Positions 11,561 to 22,986 of a stretch of DNA of 64,000 nt are shown piece after piece; position 1 is the stretch's first letter; every line of letters starts with the position of its first letter. Below the pieces are notes generated by a model. The model saw nothing but the letters and a program-made list of their open reading frames with translations, ran no database searches and was not told the origin of the DNA. This DNA comes from Anomaloglossus baeobatrachus (lineage: Eukaryota; Chordata; Amphibia; Anura; Aromobatidae). A program made the translations under genes and the position numbers. The DNA lies in assembly GCF_048569485.1 (NCBI RefSeq), contig NC_134354.1, positions 506,293,869 to 506,357,868 of the forward strand, written 5' to 3'.

Positions 11561-12190
11561 GGGGGAAACATGGCTGCAAGGATGGAGGAAACGTGCAAAG
11601 ATGGAGAGAAACGTGCAAAGATGGGGGGAAACATGGCTGCAAGGATGGGGGAAACATACAAGGATGGGGGAAACATGACTGCAAGGATGGGGGGAAACAT
11701 GACTGCAAGGATGGGGGTAAACATGGCTGCAAGGATGGAGGGAAACATGCAAGGATGGGGGGAAACATGGCTGCAAGGATGGGGGGGAAGCATGCCAGGA
11801 TGGGGTACATGTACCAGGATCAGGGATACATTTACCAGGATGGGGGGAAACATGAAAGGATGGGGGGAAACATGCCAGGATGAGGAAAAATGCTAGGATG
11901 AGGAGCATTTAGCAGGAAGGGTGACCTTTATCAGGATGGGGGAACATGCCAGGATGGGATACATTTACAATGATGGGGTACATTTACCAGGATGGGGTAA
12001 ATTTACCAGGATGGAATAAATTTACCAGGATGGGGTAAATTTACCAGGATGGGGTACATTTACCAGAATGGGGTACATTTACCAGAAAGGAGGACATTTA
12101 CCAGAATGGAGGACATTTACCAGAAATGAGGCCATGATGGGAACAAATATACCAGAATGTAGGAAATATATATCAGTATGGGTAACATGT
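11561..12190. repeat. GGATGGGG minisatellite
   Basis: Two linked arrays: GGAAACATGGCTGCAAGGAT units (about 11561-11885), then units of TTTACCAGGATGGGGTACAT (about 11886-12190), decaying to the right. The ACCAGGATGGGG core is also the unit of the array at 51470-51915, which lies in a different transposon. Confidence 0.85.
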
Positions 12191-12573
12191 TTACCAGGAA
12201 GTGGCCCAGGAAGGGGGACATAACTACACAATGAAGGGGGAGGGGAGCAACTCGTACGTCTTTATGGGATTTCAGGATGTTCAGACTTTGCAATGTAGAT
12301 GTGGATTACAGCGTGAAATCTCTATCTAATATGCTGCAATTTTTTCCAGAAAGATCAATCCAACTGCTGTGTCTGGAAAGGGCAGGGGCTCAGCTTCAAT
12401 GTGTGGTAAGCATGCACGAGCGTGATGCCCACTGCTGAAGAGAAGAGGGCAAAGGTAAGATTAAAATCAATTATTTACATAATAGGATTGGTTGGCACTT
12501 CAGAAAAAAAATGGGTTTAGGGCTACAGTTTGGGCACTCGGCCTGTAAAAGGTTCGCCATGACTGCCCTATAC

Positions 12574-12903
12574 TCTGCCCTGGTCAGACCCCACCTGAAA
12601 TACTGTGTAAAATTCTGGGTGCCCCAATTCAAGAAAGACATTGATATATTGGAGCAAGTCCAGAGAAGAGCAACCAAGATGGTAGAAGTTCTGCAAATCA
12701 TGTCCTATGAAGAACGGCTAAAAAAACTAAAGATGTTTAGTTTGAAAAAGAGAAGGCTGAGAGGAGACTTAATAGCGGTCTACAAATATCTGAAAGGTAG
12801 TCACAGTGCAGAGGGAACTATCCTATTCTCATTAGCACAAGGAACTACAAGAAGCAAAGGGATGAAACTTAAAGGAAGGAGATTCAGATTAGACATTAGG
12901 TAA
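12574..12903 (+). pseudogene. CR1 ORF2 fragment, right part
   Basis: Continues the CR1 frame after the h[17 protein letters not shown], then [37 protein letters not shown] and a final RRFRLDIR before a TAA at 12901-12903. The following codons still read NFLTVREVREWNR, so the stop is a later mutation. The 3' UTR with the CR1 tail follows to 13106. Confidence 0.9.
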
Positions 12904-13106
12904 AATTTTCTGACAGTGAGGGAAGTCAGGGAGTGGAACAGGTGAGGGAAGTCAGGTAGGTGGTGAGCTCTTCCTCAATAAAAATCTTCAAGCGGAAACT
13001 GGATAAACATATAGCTGGGATGATTTAGGAAAGCCAGCACTCGCAGGGGGTTGGACCCGATGGCCCTTGAGGTTCCTTCCAACACTAAAATTTTATGATT
13101 CTATGA

Positions 13107-13470
13107 CTTTCAACCCCAGCTTCATGTCTGTCCAGCATGGATGGGCTGGAGAGGAGAAGGAGGGGAGTCAGTGTTCCACCTGGTGAGGACACAGAACCTT
13201 TGCCTGTTTGCAGCTTGGCACACATGGCACAGTTCATGTGTAAGTGTCTGTGGCAAGACCCTCGCGTGATACACATTTATCCAACAATCTATACTGGTTG
13301 GCCACCTTTCCTACCCCACGGTACAAGGAGAAATTTCCTTTTCCCCTTTGGAGTAACCAAAGGGTTGCACAATGGAATCCTTCAAGAGGGTAATTGTAGA
13401 TCAGTTGCTGAAAGCATCACCCTCAGACAACGCTGGGGGCAGAGTTCCCGACTCTTTTCAACACCAAGGA
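13107..13470 (+). pseudogene. hAT transposase, third piece
   Basis: Resumes the hAT after the CR1 tail. Readable segments are LYWLATFPTPRYKEKFPF and SNQRVAQWNPSRG (about 13290-13400), then FNTKD just before the TTAA target at 13471-13474. It contains several stops. It would encode the conserved region before the dimerisation domain. Confidence 0.55.
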
Positions 13471-14099
13471 TTAACCCCTTCACCCCCGGCCACTAAAACA
13501 CCCTAATGACCGGGCCATTTTTTGCAATTCTGACCAGTGTCACTTTGACAGGTTATAACTCTGGAACGCTTCAACGGATCCTGGCGATTCTGAGATTGTT
13601 TTTTCGTGACATATTGTACTTCATGTCAGTGGTAAATTTAGGCCGATATTTTTTGCGTTTATTTGTGAAAATTTAGGAAATTTGGCGAAAATTTTGAAAA
13701 TTTCGCAATTTTCAAACTTTGAAAATTTATGCCCATAAATCTGAGAGATATGTCACACAAAATAGTTACTAAATAACATTTCCCACTTGTCAACTTTACA
13801 TCAGCGCAATTTTCGAAACAAATTTTTTTTCCGTTAGGAAGTTAGAAGGGGTCAAAGGTCATCAGCAAATTCTCATTTTTCCAACAAAATTTACAAAATA
13901 ATTTTTTTTAGGGACCACATCACATTTGAGGTGACTTTGAGAGGCCTAGGTGACAGAAAATACCCAAAAGTGACCCCATTCTAAAAACTGCACCCCTCAC
14001 ACTGCTCAAAACCACATCCAATAAGTGTATTAACCCTTTAGGTGCTTCACAGGAACCAAAGCAATGTGGAAGGAAAAAATGAAAATTTTACTTTTTAAC

Positions 14100-16210
14100 A
14101 CAAAAATGTTACTTTAGCCATAAAATTTTCATTTTACAAGGGAGAAAAGAGAAAGTGCACCATACAATTTATTGTGCATGTTCTCCTGAGTACGCCGATA
14201 CCCCATATGTGGTAAAAATCAATTGTTTGGGCGCACGGCAGAGCTCGGAAGGGAAGGAGCGCCATTTGAATTTTTGAACGCAAAATTAGCTGCACCTGTT
14301 AGCGGACGCCATGTCGGGTTTGAAGACCCCCTGAGGTGCCTAAACAATGGAGCTCCCCTACAAGTGACCCCATTTTGGAAACTAGAGCCCTCAAATAATT
14401 GTTCTAGATGTTTGGTGAGCACTTTGAACACCTGGGGGCTTCACAGAAGTTTATAGCGTTGAGCCGTGAAAAGAAAAATTTTTTTTTTTACCACAAAACG
14501 GTTGCTTCAACTAGGTAGCTTTTTTTTTCACAAGGGTTACAGGAAAAAATGCACCATAAAATGTATTGTGCATTTTCTCCTGAGTACGCAGATACCTCAT
14601 ATGTGGTGGAAATCAAATGTTTGGACACACAGCAGTGCTCGGAAGGCAAGGAGCGCCATTTGAATTTTTGAGTGCAAAATTAGCTGCACCTGTTAGCGGA
14701 CGCCATGTCGGGTTTGAAGACCCCCTGAGGTGCCTAAACAATGGAGCTCCCCTACAAGTGACCCCATTTTGGAAACTAGAGCCCTCAAATAATTGTTCTA
14801 GATGTTTTGTGAGCACTTTGAACACCTGGGGGCTTCACAGAAGTTTATAGCGTTGAGCTGTGAAAAGAAAAAAATTTTTTTTTACCACAAAACGGTTGCT
14901 TCAACTAGGTAGCTTTTTTTTTCACAAGGGTAACAGGAAAAAATGCACCATAAAATGTATTGTGCATTTTCTCCTGAGTACGCAGATACCTCATATGTGG
15001 TGGAAATCAAATGTTTGGACACACAGCAGTGCTCGGAAGGCAAGGAGCGCCATTTGAATTTTTGAGTGCAAAATTAGCTGCACCTGTTAGCGGACGCCAT
15101 GTCGGGTTTGAAGACCCCCTGAGGTGCCTAAACAATGGAGCTCCCCTACAAGTGACCCCATTTTGGAAACTAGAGCCCTCAAATAATTGTTCTAGATGTT
15201 TGGTGAGCACTTTGAACACCTGGGTGCTTCACAGAAGTTTATAGCGTTGAGCCGTGAAAAGAAAAAAAATGTTTTTTACCACAAAATGGTTGCTTCAACT
15301 AGGTAGCTTTTTTTTCACAAGGCTATCAGGAAAAAATGCACCATAAAATGTATTGTGCATTTTCTCCTGAGTACGCAGATACCTCATATGTGGTGGAAAG
15401 TAATTGTTTGGGCGCATGGCGGGGCTCAGAAGAGAAGGAGCGCCATTTGACAGCAAAATTGGTTGGAATCATTAGCGGACGCCATTTCACGTTTGGAGAC
15501 CCCCTATGGTGCCTAAACAGTGGAGCTCCCCCACAAGTGACACCATTTTGGAAACTAGAGCCCTCAAATAATTTTTCTAGATGTTTAGTGAGCACTTTGA
15601 ACACCTGGGGGCTTCACAGAAGTTTATAGCGTTGAGCCGTGAAAAGAAAAAATTTTTTTTTTACCACAAAACGGTTGCTTCAACTAGGTAGCTTTTTTTC
15701 ACAAGGCTATCAGGAAAAAATGCACCATAAAATGTATTGTGCATTTTCTCCTGAGTACGCAGATACCTCATATGTGGTGGAAAGTAATTGTTTGGGCGCA
15801 TGGCGGGGCTCAGAAGAGAAGGAGCGCCATTTGACAGCAAAATTGGTTGGAATCATTAGCGGACGCCATGTCACGTTTGGAGACCCCCTATGGTGCCTAA
15901 ACAGTGGAGATCCCCCACAAGTGACACCATTTTGGAAACTAGAGCCCTCAAATAATTTTTCTAGATGTTTGGTGAGCACTTTGAACACCTGGGGGCTTCA
16001 CAGAAGTTTATAGCGTTGAGCCGTGAAAAGAAAAAATTTTTTTACCACAAAACGGTTGCTTCAACTAGGTAGCTTTTTTTTCACAAGGGTAACAGGAAAA
16101 AATGCACCATAAAACGTATTGTGCATTTTCTCCTGAGTACGCAGATACCTCACATGTGGTGGAAAGTAATTGTTTGAGCGCATGGCGGGGCTCAGAAGAG
16201 AAGGAGCGCC
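14100..16210. repeat. satellite-like array, six units of 382-394 bp
   Basis: The anchor TGAGTACGC falls at 14187, 14581, 14975, 15368, 15752 and 16134 (spacing 394, 394, 393, 384, 382). Units 2 and 3 are nearly identical, which means recent homogenisation. Units 4 and 5 form a second subtype. Each unit carries the same 70-97-codon frames on both strands; these are repeat artefacts. Confidence 0.93.
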
Positions 16211-16245
16211 ATTTGACTTTTCAAACGCACAGACGCAGTGCACTG

Positions 16246-16850
16246 ATCGGCCGCTGCAGGACGCACGGTCGGATGCGATAAAAAAAAGCGTCGGGGATAC
16301 GTAAAAAAAAAAGTCACGCCAAAAATTGACCATGGATGCAGATACGTTATGTGCATCCCTGATCAGCGCTTGGCGGGATGCACGGACGGATGCGATACAA
16401 AAAGCGTCGCAAATACGGAAAAAAGTCACGCCAAAAATTGAGCAGGGATGCCGGTCCGTTATCTGCATCCCTAATCAGCGCTCGGCGGGACGCACGGACG
16501 GATGTGATACAAAAAGCGTCGTGAATACGGAAAAAAGTCACGCCAAAAACTGACCACGGATGCAGATCCGTTATCTGCATCCCTGATCAGCGCTCGGCGG
16601 GACGCACGGACGGATGCGATACAAAAAGCGTCGGGGATACGGAAAAAAAAGTCACGCCAAAAATTGAGCAGGGATGCCGATCCGTTATCTGCATCCCTGA
16701 TCAGCGCTTGGCGGGACGCACGGACGGATGCGATACAAAAAGCGTCGGGGATACGGAAAAAAAAGTCACGCCAAAAATTGAGCAGGGATGCCGATCCGTT
16801 ATCTGCATCCCTGATCAGCGCTTGGCGGGACGCACGGACGGATGAGGTGT
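16246..16850. repeat. 113-bp tandem array, about five units
   Basis: The anchor CACGGACGGATG recurs at 16381, 16493, 16605, 16719 and 16833, with a diverged first unit near 16262. Each unit contains GATACAAAAAGCGTC, an A-run, GTCACGCCAAAAA and TTATCTGCATCCCTGATCAG. Confidence 0.92.
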
Positions 16851-17049
16851 AAAAATGGACAGGGGATACGGGAAAAAAAAAAAAAAGTTATACTCACAGT
16901 ACCCAGAGGACTAGCAGGAGGATCACTGACCAGAAGAGCTGCAGAGGAACAGATGGCAGAGAGATGGACAGCTTTACAGGAACAGCAGGCAGATCAGCAG
17001 AATGCCCAGGAAGGACCCAGCGATGGACGCAGATGTGATCAGGCCGGTG

Positions 17050-17560
17050 AAGACAGGTAAGAGGACGTCGGGGGAGAGCAGAGGGGGAGAGGGGGGGGGA
17101 GAGCAGAGGGGGGGGGGTTGAGAGCAGAGGGGGGGGGCAGAGGGGGGGTTGAGAGCAGAGGGGGAGGGGGGAGAGCAGAGGGGGGAGACCGGAGAGGGAG
17201 CTGCAGAAGCAGAATAGAGATAATGGGGGAGGCAGTCAGATCGCGGGGGGAGCAGATCGGGATGTCGGGGGGGGTTGGGGTTTGGGGGGAGCAGATCGCG
17301 GGGGGGGGCTATCACGGCAGCGCGCAGGGGCACCACGGGAGCGCGCACGGGCTGCAAAGTGAGCACAGTACTCACGTGCAGCAGATCGCAACAGGGAAGC
17401 ACATTGGCAGGGGGCAGATCGCGGCAGGGAAGCACATGGCAGGGGGCAGATCACAGCAGGGAAGCACATAGCAGGGGGGCAGATCGCAGCAGGGGGCAGA
17501 TCGCAGCAGGGCGGCACATCAGGGAGCATGCAGGGGCCATCACGGGAAGCGCGCAATACT
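17050..17560. repeat. G-rich purine tract
   Basis: GAGAGCAGAGGGGG and GGCAGATCGC(A)GCAGGG repeats with runs of up to nine G. Part of the TTAA element's interior. There is G-quadruplex potential on the plus strand. No real reading frame. Confidence 0.75.
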
Positions 17561-18143
17561 CACGTGGAGCCGGAGCGGCGGTGACATCGGCGGCGGCAGC
17601 AGCGGTGGCGTGGTACCACAAGTACCAGCCACTGCACGCTGCAAACATGTTGGGGGAGGGCTCGCAGGCCAGCACAGGCCTGGGGAGGGCGGCCACCGGC
17701 AGATCAGACCGCCCCACTGCACACTGATTGGAGCGATTGCGCGTCATAGCACGATCGCTCCAATCAGTGCTGCAGGGGCTGGGGGCGACATGTTTGAGGT
17801 CCACCTATGATATGCTGCAGCAGCTGCGGCATCTCATAGCTGGATCTCACAGGATCGCACTAATTCGGGCATTATTTTTGCCGAAATTAGTGCGATCGAT
17901 GTGGTTGGCGGTTCAGATTTGAACAGCCAATCACATCGATCGTCGATAGGGGGTGGCGATGCCGCCCCCCCTGGGGTCAAGCAAAGGTCCCCTGCTGTAA
18001 GAAACAGCAGGGGACATCATTTGAAAGCCGTTGCTATGGCCACGGCAATCAAATGAAGTTTAGGCCGTAAAATTACGTCCCTGGTCGTTAAGTCACGTTA
18101 AAATAGGACGTAATTTTACGGCCCGCGGTCGTGAAGGGGTTAA

Positions 18144-18293
18144 GGTAGAGACACGAATACCAAGTCCAACAGAGGTGGCAGAAAAATGTGCGCAAACTGG
18201 GCCATTTTTAATAAACCAGCACATCAGCAAGGGTTATCTTTGCTTGTAACAATGCCAAGGAGGGAGAAGTTGCACAACATGGGCAAAGAGTAC
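18144..18293 (+). pseudogene. hAT transposase, fourth piece
   Basis: Readable as MCANWAIFNKPAHQQGLSL then TMPRREKLHNMGKEY, ending at the TTAA (18294-18297) of the Kolobok-like insertion. Its frame continues exactly at 21857 on the other side (KEYLSDHTCVLS). Confidence 0.7.
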
Positions 18294-18665
18294 TTAAAGG
18301 GAAGGTATCGTCAAAAAAAAAAAATAATAATAATAACTGAAAAAATGTAAAGTAATAATGTTTAAATGTTTTGTTTAAATATTATTTTTTTTTAATTGTG
18401 CAAAATATAATAAAAAAAAATTAAAAAGTTTGATATTTTCCACTGTTAAACACTAGGGGGAGCAGCTTCTGAAATCCTACTGAATTTCCACTGTATAAAA
18501 AGCTCAGATTACAGCCTGACGTAAAGTGGGCGGAGTCTGCTCTCCTGTATGTGGTGGCACGCCCCCCCCCCCCCTCCCAATCTGAGTGTTTACAACAGAT
18601 AACAGAGAATGACATGTACGGACACAATGCACAGCCATTTTCCTGGTGACCAGAAATGTCTAAAG

Positions 18666-20915
18666 TGTCACCAAGGACAGCAGGAGTATCACACAGGAGA
18701 GGATTAGATACACAGCCCTGCAGACAGTATCACACAGGACAGGATTAGATACACAGCCCTGCAGACAGTATCACACAGGAGAGGATTAGATACACAGCTC
18801 AGCAGACAGTATCACACAGGACAGGATTAGATACACAGCTGTGCAGACAGTATCACATAGGAGAGGATTAGATACACAGCTCAGCAGACAGTATCACACA
18901 GGATAGGATGAGATACACAGCCCTGCAGACAGTATCACACAGGATAGGATTAGATACACAGCTGTGCAGACAGTATCACCCAGGAGAGGATTAGATACAC
19001 GGCTCAGCAGACAGAATCACAAAGGATAGGATTAGATACACAGCTCAGCAGACAGTATCACAGGATAGGATTAGATACACAGCCCTGCAGACAGTATCAC
19101 ACAGGATAGGATTAGATACACAGCTCAGGAGACAGTATCACACAGGACAGGATTAGATACACGGCTCTACAGACAGTATTACACAGGATAGAATTAGATA
19201 CACGGCTCAGCAGACAGTATCACACAGGACAGGATTAGATACACGGCTCAGCAGACAGAATCACAAAGGATAGGATTAGATACACAGCTAAGCAGACAGT
19301 ATCACAGGATAGGATTAGATACACAGCCCTGCAGACAGTATCACACAGGATAGGATTAGATACACAGCTCAGGAGACAGTATCACACAGGATAGGATTAG
19401 ATACACGGCTCAGCAGACAGCATCACACAGGATAGGATTAGATACACGGCTCAGCAGACAGCATCACACAGGACAGGATTAGATACACAGCTCAGCAGAC
19501 AGTATCACACAGGACAGGATTAGATACACGGCTCAGCAGACAGAATCACAAAGGATTGGATTAGATACACAGCTCAGCAGACAGTATCACACAGGATAGG
19601 ATTAGATACACAGCCCTGCAGACAGTATCACACAGGAGAGGATTAGATACACAGCTTAGCAGACAGTATCACATAGGACAGGATTAGATACACGGCTCAG
19701 CAGACAGTATCACACAGGATAGGATTAGATACACAGCTCAGCAGACAGTATCACACAGGATAGGATTAGATACATAGCTGTGCAGACAGTATCACAGGAT
19801 AGGATTAGATACACAGCTGTGCAGACAGTATCACACAGGAGAGGATTAGATACACAGCTGTGCAGACAGTATCACAGGATAGGATTAGATACACGGCTAA
19901 GCAGACAGTATCACACAGGAGTATTAGATACACGGCTAAGCAGACAGTATCACACCGGACATGATTAGATACACAGCTCAGCAGACAGTATGACACGATA
20001 GGATTGGATACACGGCTCTGCAGACAGTATCACACAGGATAGGATTAGATACACAGCTCAGAAGACAGTATCACAGGATAGGATTAGATACACAGCTCAG
20101 CAGACAGTATCACACAGGAGAGGATTAGATACACGGCTCAGCAGACAGTATCAGACAGGAGAGTTTTAGATACACAGCTCAGCAGACAGTATCACACATG
20201 ATAGGATTAGATACACGGCTCAGCAGAGGGCATCACACGATAGGATTAGATACACGGCTCAGCAGACAGCATCACACAGGACAGGATTAGATACACTGCT
20301 CAGCAGACAGTATCACACAGGACAGGATTAGATACACGGCTCAGAAAACAGTATCACAGGATAGGATTAGATACACAGCTCAGCACAGTATCACACAGGA
20401 GAGGTTTAGATACACGGCTCAGCAGACAGTATCAGACAGGAGAGGATTAGATACACCGCTCAGCAGACAGTATGACACGATAGGATTGGATACACGGCTC
20501 TGCAGACAGTATCACACAGGATAGGATTAGATACACAGCCGTGCAGACCATATCACACAGCAGAGGATTAGATACACAGCTTTGCAGACATCACACAGGA
20601 GAGGATTAGATACACAGCTGAGCAGACAGTATCACACGATAGGATTAGATACACAGCCCTGCAGACAGTATCACACAGGATAGGATTAGATACACAGCTT
20701 AGCAGACAGTATTACATGATAGGATTAGATACACAGGTCAGCAGACAGTATCACAGGAGAGGATTAGATACACAGCCCTGCAGACAGTATCACACAGGAG
20801 AGGATTAGATAAACAGCCGTGCAGACAGTATCAGACAACATAGGATTAGATACACAGCTCAGCTCAGCAGACAGTATCACACAGGAGAGGATTAGATACA
20901 CGGCACAGACACATA
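18666..20915. repeat. 41-bp minisatellite, about 54 copies
   Basis: The unit is GCAGACAGTATCACACAGGA followed by TAGGATTAGATACACAGCTCA. Variants alternate GAGAGG/GATAGG/GACAGG and CAGCTCA/CGGCTCA/CAGCCCT, arranged in higher-order runs. Some units lack four to eight bases. This is expansion inside a DNA transposon. Confidence 0.95.
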
Positions 20916-21004
20916 CACACACACACCTTTCACATCATTCCTCCCTGTGACCTCCGGTGGGCGCTCCAGGCAGCTGTGCTGCATGCCATCCTCCCCTGCG
21001 TCCG

Positions 21005-21085
21005 GCCGACATTTCACACATCCGATCGCTTACACTCACACATCCGATCGCATACACTCACACATCCGATCGCATACACTCACAC
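21005..21085. repeat. 22-bp CATCCGATCG short array
   Basis: About three to four copies of ACATCCGATCGCATACACTC, grading into CACACA microsatellite up to about 21270. Lies in the Kolobok-like element's right half. Confidence 0.75.
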
Positions 21086-21860
21086 ACACTCACAATATCG
21101 CACATACCTGTACAATCGCGCGCACACACTCACAACATCCCGAGATATCACATGCTTCCCACGTGATCCTCTCGTAGGTCCTGGAAGCTCACTGAACAGC
21201 ATCGCAAGCGCCGACACACACTCACAATCACCCCTGATGGGGACCTTGTGACACACACACACATACACACACAGCAGCGGTGGACAGAGCTGGGAGAGCT
21301 GCGGCAGGGGGCAGAGCGGGGACTTGGGAGAACGGAGGGAGGGGGGTGTCATTGGAGACGGTAACGGCGGGGGGGGAGGGGCGGCGGCAGTAGCTCGGGC
21401 AGAGCAGAGGCTGGGGAGAACGGAGGGATGGGATGTCACCGGAGACTGTAACAGGGGAGGGGAGGGGGCCCGTACTCACACATCCCGGCGGGTGACAGGG
21501 GTAAAGTGGAGCAAACAGCACACGCTGTGAGCTCCACAATAATGGCGCCGATCTCCTCCCTCTGTTGTGTGCTGGACAGCCCAGGGGGCGCGTCCAGGTC
21601 ACAGCAGACGCCCACTGTAACGTACTTCATGGGGTCGGAGCCCGACTATCAGAGTCTATGCACAGGGGCTGCCATAAAGGAAGGAGTTACTGTCATTACA
21701 CAGACAGCAAATCCAGCATAGCAGCCCCCAGTGCCTCCAGTAAAATAAGAATTACATAAAAACTAAATAAGCTGCGATTTTCATTTTGTATTAGAAATAC
21801 TTGATTTCATAATCACTATTTTTAATACAAAAATGAAAAACCGCGATTCCTTCCCTTTAA

Positions 21861-22414
21861 GTGACCATACCTGCGTCCTTTCTGACGCTTCAGTTCCCCT
21901 TAATTATTGGGTGTCCAAGCTGAACACTTGGCCTGACCTCTCCTTATATGCCTTAGGCTATGTGCGCACGTGTGCGTATTACATGCAGTTACGCTGAACT
22001 TTGTAGCGCAGCGTCACTGCATGCGTCCTGCGTCCCCTGCATAATCTATGGAGATTGTGCAGGGGCCGTGCGCACGTGGCGTCTTAGAGCGCAACGCTTC
22101 GGCTGCTGCCCGAAGCGCGCGTTCTAAGAAGTGACATGTCACTTCTTCCGTGCGCTTTGCCAGCAGCCCCTGCTCTGTCTATGGCAGAAGCTGCATGCAG
22201 AGCGCACGTTCTCTGCCGGCACCATGCGCTTCAGAACGGAGCTTTTCAGCTGCGCTTTGAAGCGCACCTTTTAGGTGCGGTGCAGAGCGCACACGTGCGC
22301 ACATAGCCTTAGAGGCGCTGACCTGCCCGGCTGCCAGTTTGATTTCAGAGTGTGTTTTCAGTTCTGCTGGGGCAATCATTACTGATAGGTGCTCACACCT
22401 ATCTACAGAAAATG
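21861..22414 (+). pseudogene. hAT transposase, C-terminal dimerisation domain
   Basis: The frame continues from the fourth piece as NYWVSKLNTWPDLSLYAL and, after skipping the MITE at 21956-22308, as EALTCPAASLISECVFSSAG then ITDRCSHLSTENA. This is the hallmark hAT C-terminal domain (W...LACP.AS...S.R.FS.AG...). It is open across the MITE when one TTA copy is removed. A second MITE cuts it at about 22416, and the last residues (TLIKFNNYW) resume at about 22987. Confidence 0.85.
21956..22308. mobile_element. MITE with GGCTATGTGCGCACG ends
   Basis: A 353-bp inverted-repeat element with perfect ends GGCTATGTGCGCAC and its complement, flanked by TTA (21953-21955 and 22309-22311). The three-base TTA target suggests PIF/Harbinger. 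Partial relatives with the same left end start at 24318 and 46318. Confidence 0.88.
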
Positions 22415-22415
22415 C

Positions 22416-22983
22416 AGGCTGCGACATCAGTAACAATATGTTACCGATGCTGCAGCGATAGTCCCGCCCCCGTCGCACGTGCAATATCTAGTGAAAGCTG
22501 CCGTAGCGATTATTATCGCTACGGCAGCTTTACACGCACATACCTGCCGTGCGACGTCCCTCTCGCCGGCGACCCGCCTCCTTCCTAAGGGGGCGGGTCA
22601 TTCGGCGTCACAGCAACATCACACGGCAGGCGGCCAATTGAAGTGGAGGGGCGGAGATGAGCAGGATGTAAACATCCCGCCCACCTCCGTCCTTCTCATT
22701 GCAGCCGGCGGCAGGTAAGGTGAAGTTCCTCGCTCCTGCGGCTTCATACACAGCAATGTGTGCTGCCGCAGGAGCGAGGGACAACATCGCACCTGTCGCT
22801 GCACCGGCATTATGGAAATGTCGGAGGCTGCAGCGATGATACGATAACGACGCTTTTGCGCTCGTTCATCGTATCAAAAAGGTTTTACACGTTGCGATAT
22901 CGACTGCGACGCCGGATGTGCGTCACTTTCGATTTGACCCCATCGACATCGCACGTGCAATGTCGCAACGTGCAAAGCCGCCC
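22416..22983. mobile_element. Harbinger-like MITE, left end eroded
   Basis: Same family as the MITEs at 35948, 47936, 51932 and 63355: GTCACAGCAACATCACACGGCAGGCGG, read in two halves, and ATCCCGCCCACC in the core. The right end is GCACGTGCAATGTCGCAACG then GCAAAGCCGCCC, followed by TTA (22984-22986). The left terminus and its TTA are lost, together with a few hAT codons. Confidence 0.75.
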
Positions 22984-22986
22984 TTA

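Larger units (their letters stand above)
10203..12565. mobile_element. nonautonomous hAT filled with minisatellite
   Basis: A 2363-bp element with an exact 8-bp target duplication CCCTATAC (10195-10202 and 12566-12573), typical of hAT. The left end is CAGTGATGGCGAACCTATGG. The right end read in reverse is CAGTCATGGCGAACCTTTTA. There is no transposase: the ends frame a GC-rich segment (10260-10500) and three successive tandem arrays (about 10570-12190). Excision would rejoin the CR1 frame as [10 protein letters not shown]. Confidence 0.92.
9869..13106 (+). mobile_element. CR1 LINE, 5'-truncated, split by a hAT
   Basis: The 3' end of a CR1-clade LINE lying inside the hAT. It begins within the reverse-transcriptase C-terminal region and ends with the diagnostic CR1 tail, CCTTCCAACACTAAAATTTT then GATTCTATGA at 13106. 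A nonautonomous hAT (10203-12565) interrupts it. Deep 5' truncation is usual for CR1 copies, so this one was dead on arrival. Confidence 0.9.
13475..18139. mobile_element. TTAA-flanked element with satellites, copy 1
   Basis: A 4665-bp nonautonomous element flanked by TTAA (13471-13474 and 18140-18143). The ends are CCCCTTCACCCCCGG on the left and, in reverse, CCCCTTCACGACCGCGGGCC on the right. TTAA targets with CCC...GGG ends point to piggyBac or a relative. Inside are six units of about 0.39 kb, five units of 113 bp, a G-rich tract and palindromic right-end sequence (about 17700-18000). No transposase is present. Copies 2 (52319-56345) and 3 (49177-50447) share the ends. Confidence 0.85.
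18298..21856. mobile_element. Kolobok-like nonautonomous element
   Basis: A 3559-bp element flanked by TTAA (18294-18297 and 21857-21860), with ends AGGGAAGGTATCG on the left and, in reverse, AGGGAAGGAATCGCGG on the right. AGGG termini with TTAA targets fit Kolobok. The interior is mostly the 41-bp array, then a CA-rich, CpG-rich segment (20915-21700). No transposase. Removing it restores the hAT frame. Confidence 0.82.

Noticed and set aside
10398-11908. Long frames of 460-470 codons on both strands rich in repeated CPVLSMPRAP- or EHGANMGA-type peptides
   Set aside because: They follow the minisatellite inside the nonautonomous hAT; frames are open on both strands at once and no domain or start context is present.
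14219-15988. Repeated 70-97-codon frames seen four to six times, which could suggest a gene family
   Set aside because: They are the same position in each 0.39-kb satellite unit, occur on both strands, and sit in a noncoding transposon.
18666-20915. CRISPR-like appearance of regularly spaced 41-bp units
   Set aside because: Units are contiguous tandem repeats without unique spacers, in a eukaryotic transposon.
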